Source: Methanosarcinales archaeon (GTDB lineage: Archaea > Halobacteriota > Methanosarcinia > Methanosarcinales > Methanocomedenaceae). From it: a stretch of DNA of 6,360 nucleotides. The stretch lies in the NCBI GenBank assembly GCA_030666885.1, contig DAOUWY010000114.1, positions 1 through 6,360 of the forward strand, written 5' to 3'. The translations under genes and the position numbers were made by a program. Shown in pieces: positions 5,238-6,360 of the stretch; positions within the stretch are counted from its first letter, which is position 1, and each line of letters begins with the position of its first letter. The notes below the pieces were generated by a model. The model worked only from the letters and a program-made list of their open reading frames with translations. It was not told the DNA's origin and ran no database searches.

Positions 5238-5925
5238 TGCCGGAGTGCCTGTTGGCCATTATGAACTTTGCGATCACAGCCGCAGCGAAGAGTAGTGCCA
5301 GTCCGGTAGGATAATAAGTGGAACGTATGATGTCCCACCTGTCGGCCCAGACAAGGCAGCCTGTAGCAATAAGTGCGATAGATGCCATTATTCCTGAAAG
5401 TTCTACAGGTACCTTGACATTGCCTATGGTTATCTTGTTCATATTTTCCTGGCGCTGTAATCTCTGTCTCGTGTCTTCCAGTTCTTTACTGAGCGTTTCG
5501 ATCTGGGAGATGTGAGCATTGTTTATCGATTCCACTGAAGCAGATGTTTTTTCCTTCAGGCTCGCTTGTTGTCCACCCAGTTCTTCAATCCTGCTACTGG
5601 CAGCTTGTAATTCCTGCCTGAGGGCATCCACGGAACTGTTAAGCTGTGTAAGTTCGTCCGACTTTATTGCGGCAAGTCCGCTTGTTACTATTTCTATGGC
5701 ATCATGCAGTTCATTGCATTCAGCCCGTAGTTCCTTGAATTTGGCCTGCAGTTCCTCGATATCAGGGTCTGTCCAGTGGATGTTTTCAGATGATTCCGGA
5801 TCAGTCCTGATGTAATCATCCTTACTGGTTGACAATCTCCGCTCAACTGCACGCAACCGCCTTTCGATACTTCGTACGCTCTGGTCAAATGACTCTATCC
5901 TTCCGTAAACATCTGTTTTTTCCAT
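5230..5925 (-). CDS. Coiled-coil protein with C-terminal two-helix membrane hairpin
   Basis: The 231-residue protein is of unknown function. Residues about 8-32 (ESFDQSVRSIERRLRAVERR) form a first coiled coil. After an acidic linker (about 35-53), a long coiled coil runs from about 55 to 160, rich in Glu, Leu, Gln and Lys with heptad-like spacing. Two hydrophobic segments follow, about 176-193 (LSGIMASIALIATGCLVW) and 205-223, separated by a short polar turn (DRWDIIRS), with a short basic tail. The protein is therefore probably anchored by its C-terminal hairpin with the coiled-coil domain in the cytoplasm; no signal peptide is present. The ATG at 5925 has an AGGT 7 nt upstream. It sits between prepilin-like genes, convergent with one pair and divergent from another, which suggests but does not show a link to filament assembly. 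Cytoplasmic coiled-coil archaellum or pilus accessory proteins are a possible analogy. Confidence 0.85.
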   Translation of the reverse strand: MEKTDVYGRIESFDQSVRSIERRLRAVERRLSTSKDDYIRTDPESSENIHWTDPDIEELQAKFKELRAECNELHDAIEIVTSGLAAIKSDELTQLNSSVDALRQELQAASSRIEELGGQQASLKEKTSASVESINNAHISQIETLSKELEDTRQRLQRQENMNKITIGNVKVPVELSGIMASIALIATGCLVWADRWDIIRSTYYPTGLALLFAAAVIAKFIMANRHSGTS

Positions 5926-5959
5926 GTACTCAACCTGTGGGCAATTTAAAACATCAAAA

Positions 5960-5970
5960 GATAAATACTT
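5960..5970. promoter_or_regulatory. AT-rich box in a divergent promoter
   Basis: GATAAATACTT-type sequence lies about midway in the 75 bp between the start at 5925 (minus) and the start at 6001 (plus), 31-36 bp from each. Read either way it resembles an archaeal TATA box, so it may serve one or both genes. A second AT patch at 5943-5950 is too close to the minus-strand start to be its TATA box. Confidence 0.45.
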
Positions 5971-5991
5971 TGTCCTCTTCTTTCGAATCCT

Positions 5992-5995
5992 GGTG
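5992..5995 (+). promoter_or_regulatory. Shine-Dalgarno site for a TTG start
   Basis: GGTG with a 5 nt spacer precedes the TTG at 6001. It is the same type of site, with the same spacing, as before the ATG at 4338, and it is the main support for the non-ATG start. Confidence 0.6.
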
Positions 5996-6000
5996 TTAAT

Positions 6001-6360
6001 TTGTGGAAAGATGAACGTGGTATTGATACTATTCCACTAAAACTGGTGGTCTACCTGATCCTGGTTGGAATTATCATTGCACTTACAGCAATTGGCCTGA
6101 AGAATGCAGGACCGCCAATGGATGGCGTCTTAATGGAGCGTCAGCTGGGAGAGGTTAAATCCGGTCTAGAACTTATGCAGTCGGGATATGCCAGGGACCT
6201 GTCAGACCCGTACGCTCCCACCGGCAATATCAGGAGCTTTGACCTGGTGCTGCCTGAGCGCCTGGAATACCTGTCATTCGGAGTGGACCCTGACCCTGAC
6301 AATAATGGTATCCTCACAGATACGCCGCCGGATCTGGTGACGGATAACGGGGACGTGATC
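6001..6360 (+). CDS. Prepilin-like surface protein, 3' end outside the window
   Basis: An uninterrupted frame of 120 codons runs from the TTG at 6001 to the window end. Upstream the frame is open only to a stop at 5962-5964 and offers no ATG or GTG, so TTG with its GGTG site is the likely start. The product begins with a short charged leader WKDERG, then residues IDTIPLKLVVYLILVG leading into a hydrophobic helix to about residue 33: a class III prepilin-like signal with Arg-Gly at the cut. The soluble part has a VKSGLELMQSGYARDL helix and an Asp-rich loop DPDPDNNG (96-103) whose D-x-D-x-D spacing recalls calcium-binding loops of thrombospondin-3 or dockerin type. The helix shares the P-x-x-(hydrophobic)-V-V motif with the genes at 4338 and 4787. 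It is probably a minor pilin or larger surface subunit, and the first gene of an operon continuing to the right. Confidence 0.85.
   Translation, partial: MWKDERGIDTIPLKLVVYLILVGIIIALTAIGLKNAGPPMDGVLMERQLGEVKSGLELMQSGYARDLSDPYAPTGNIRSFDLVLPERLEYLSFGVDPDPDNNGILTDTPPDLVTDNGDVI

Noticed and set aside
4364..5888. Open frames antisense or out of frame to the prepilin-like and coiled-coil genes
   Set aside because: They are shadows of better-supported genes that have start signals and domain architecture.
1..6360. tRNA or rRNA genes
   Set aside because: No cloverleaf-like segment with a GTTCRA-type T arm and no conserved ribosomal RNA stretch was seen on either strand.

Overview
The window looks like a chromosomal fragment of a methanogen-related euryarchaeon, most plausibly of the Methanosarcinales/ANME-2 type. 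Supporting signs are AT-rich TATA boxes placed 25-45 bp before starts, GGTGA/GGAG ribosome-binding sites matching an archaeal 16S tail, archaeal prepilin-like (class III) signal sequences, and a zinc-ribbon threonine synthase. The lineage is inferred from family resemblance; no marker gene is present.

Left part (1-2590): a repeat-rich, low-coding region around one gene. A possible 3' gene tail (1-108) is followed by an AT-rich stretch and then a composite repeat module. The module is a ~175 bp GC-rich unit (copy A, 321-495) followed by a short CTCTGTG-type element (501-565). The same module in the same order and orientation recurs on the far side of the ATPase gene as copy B (about 2001-2190) plus an 8-bp terminal-inverted-repeat element (2277-2355). 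A third, partial copy of the unit's left edge (603-646) overlaps the last codons of the ATPase gene. The gene (621-1895, minus) encodes an AAA_14/DUF4143-type ATPase with a PD-(D/E)XK-like C-terminal motif. A short transposase-like relic lies at 2387-2476.

Middle (2595-3803, minus): threonine synthase (thrC), a housekeeping gene with a good Shine-Dalgarno, TATA box and U-rich terminator. Upstream of it, 3905-4290 is about 390 bp with no convincing intact gene, only a possible broken reading frame and a hairpin.

Right part (4290-6360): a surface-structure locus. Two adjacent small paralogues (4338-4784 and 4787-5221) each carry a prepilin-like N-terminus followed by a carboxypeptidase-regulatory-like beta-sandwich pattern. 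Convergent to them is a 231-residue coiled-coil protein with a C-terminal two-helix membrane hairpin (5230-5925, minus). Divergent from that, sharing a 75 bp promoter region, is a third prepilin-like gene that starts at a TTG codon at 6001 and runs off the window. The three N-termini share a P-x-x-(hydrophobic)-V-V pattern just inside the hydrophobic helix, which suggests one family of pseudopilins or surface filaments handled by one peptidase and assembly machine. No assembly ATPase or platform protein is visible here.

The least explained items are the structured A/B repeat, whose two crossed stems are kept in both copies by G-U-compatible substitutions, and the prepilin/beta-sandwich locus.
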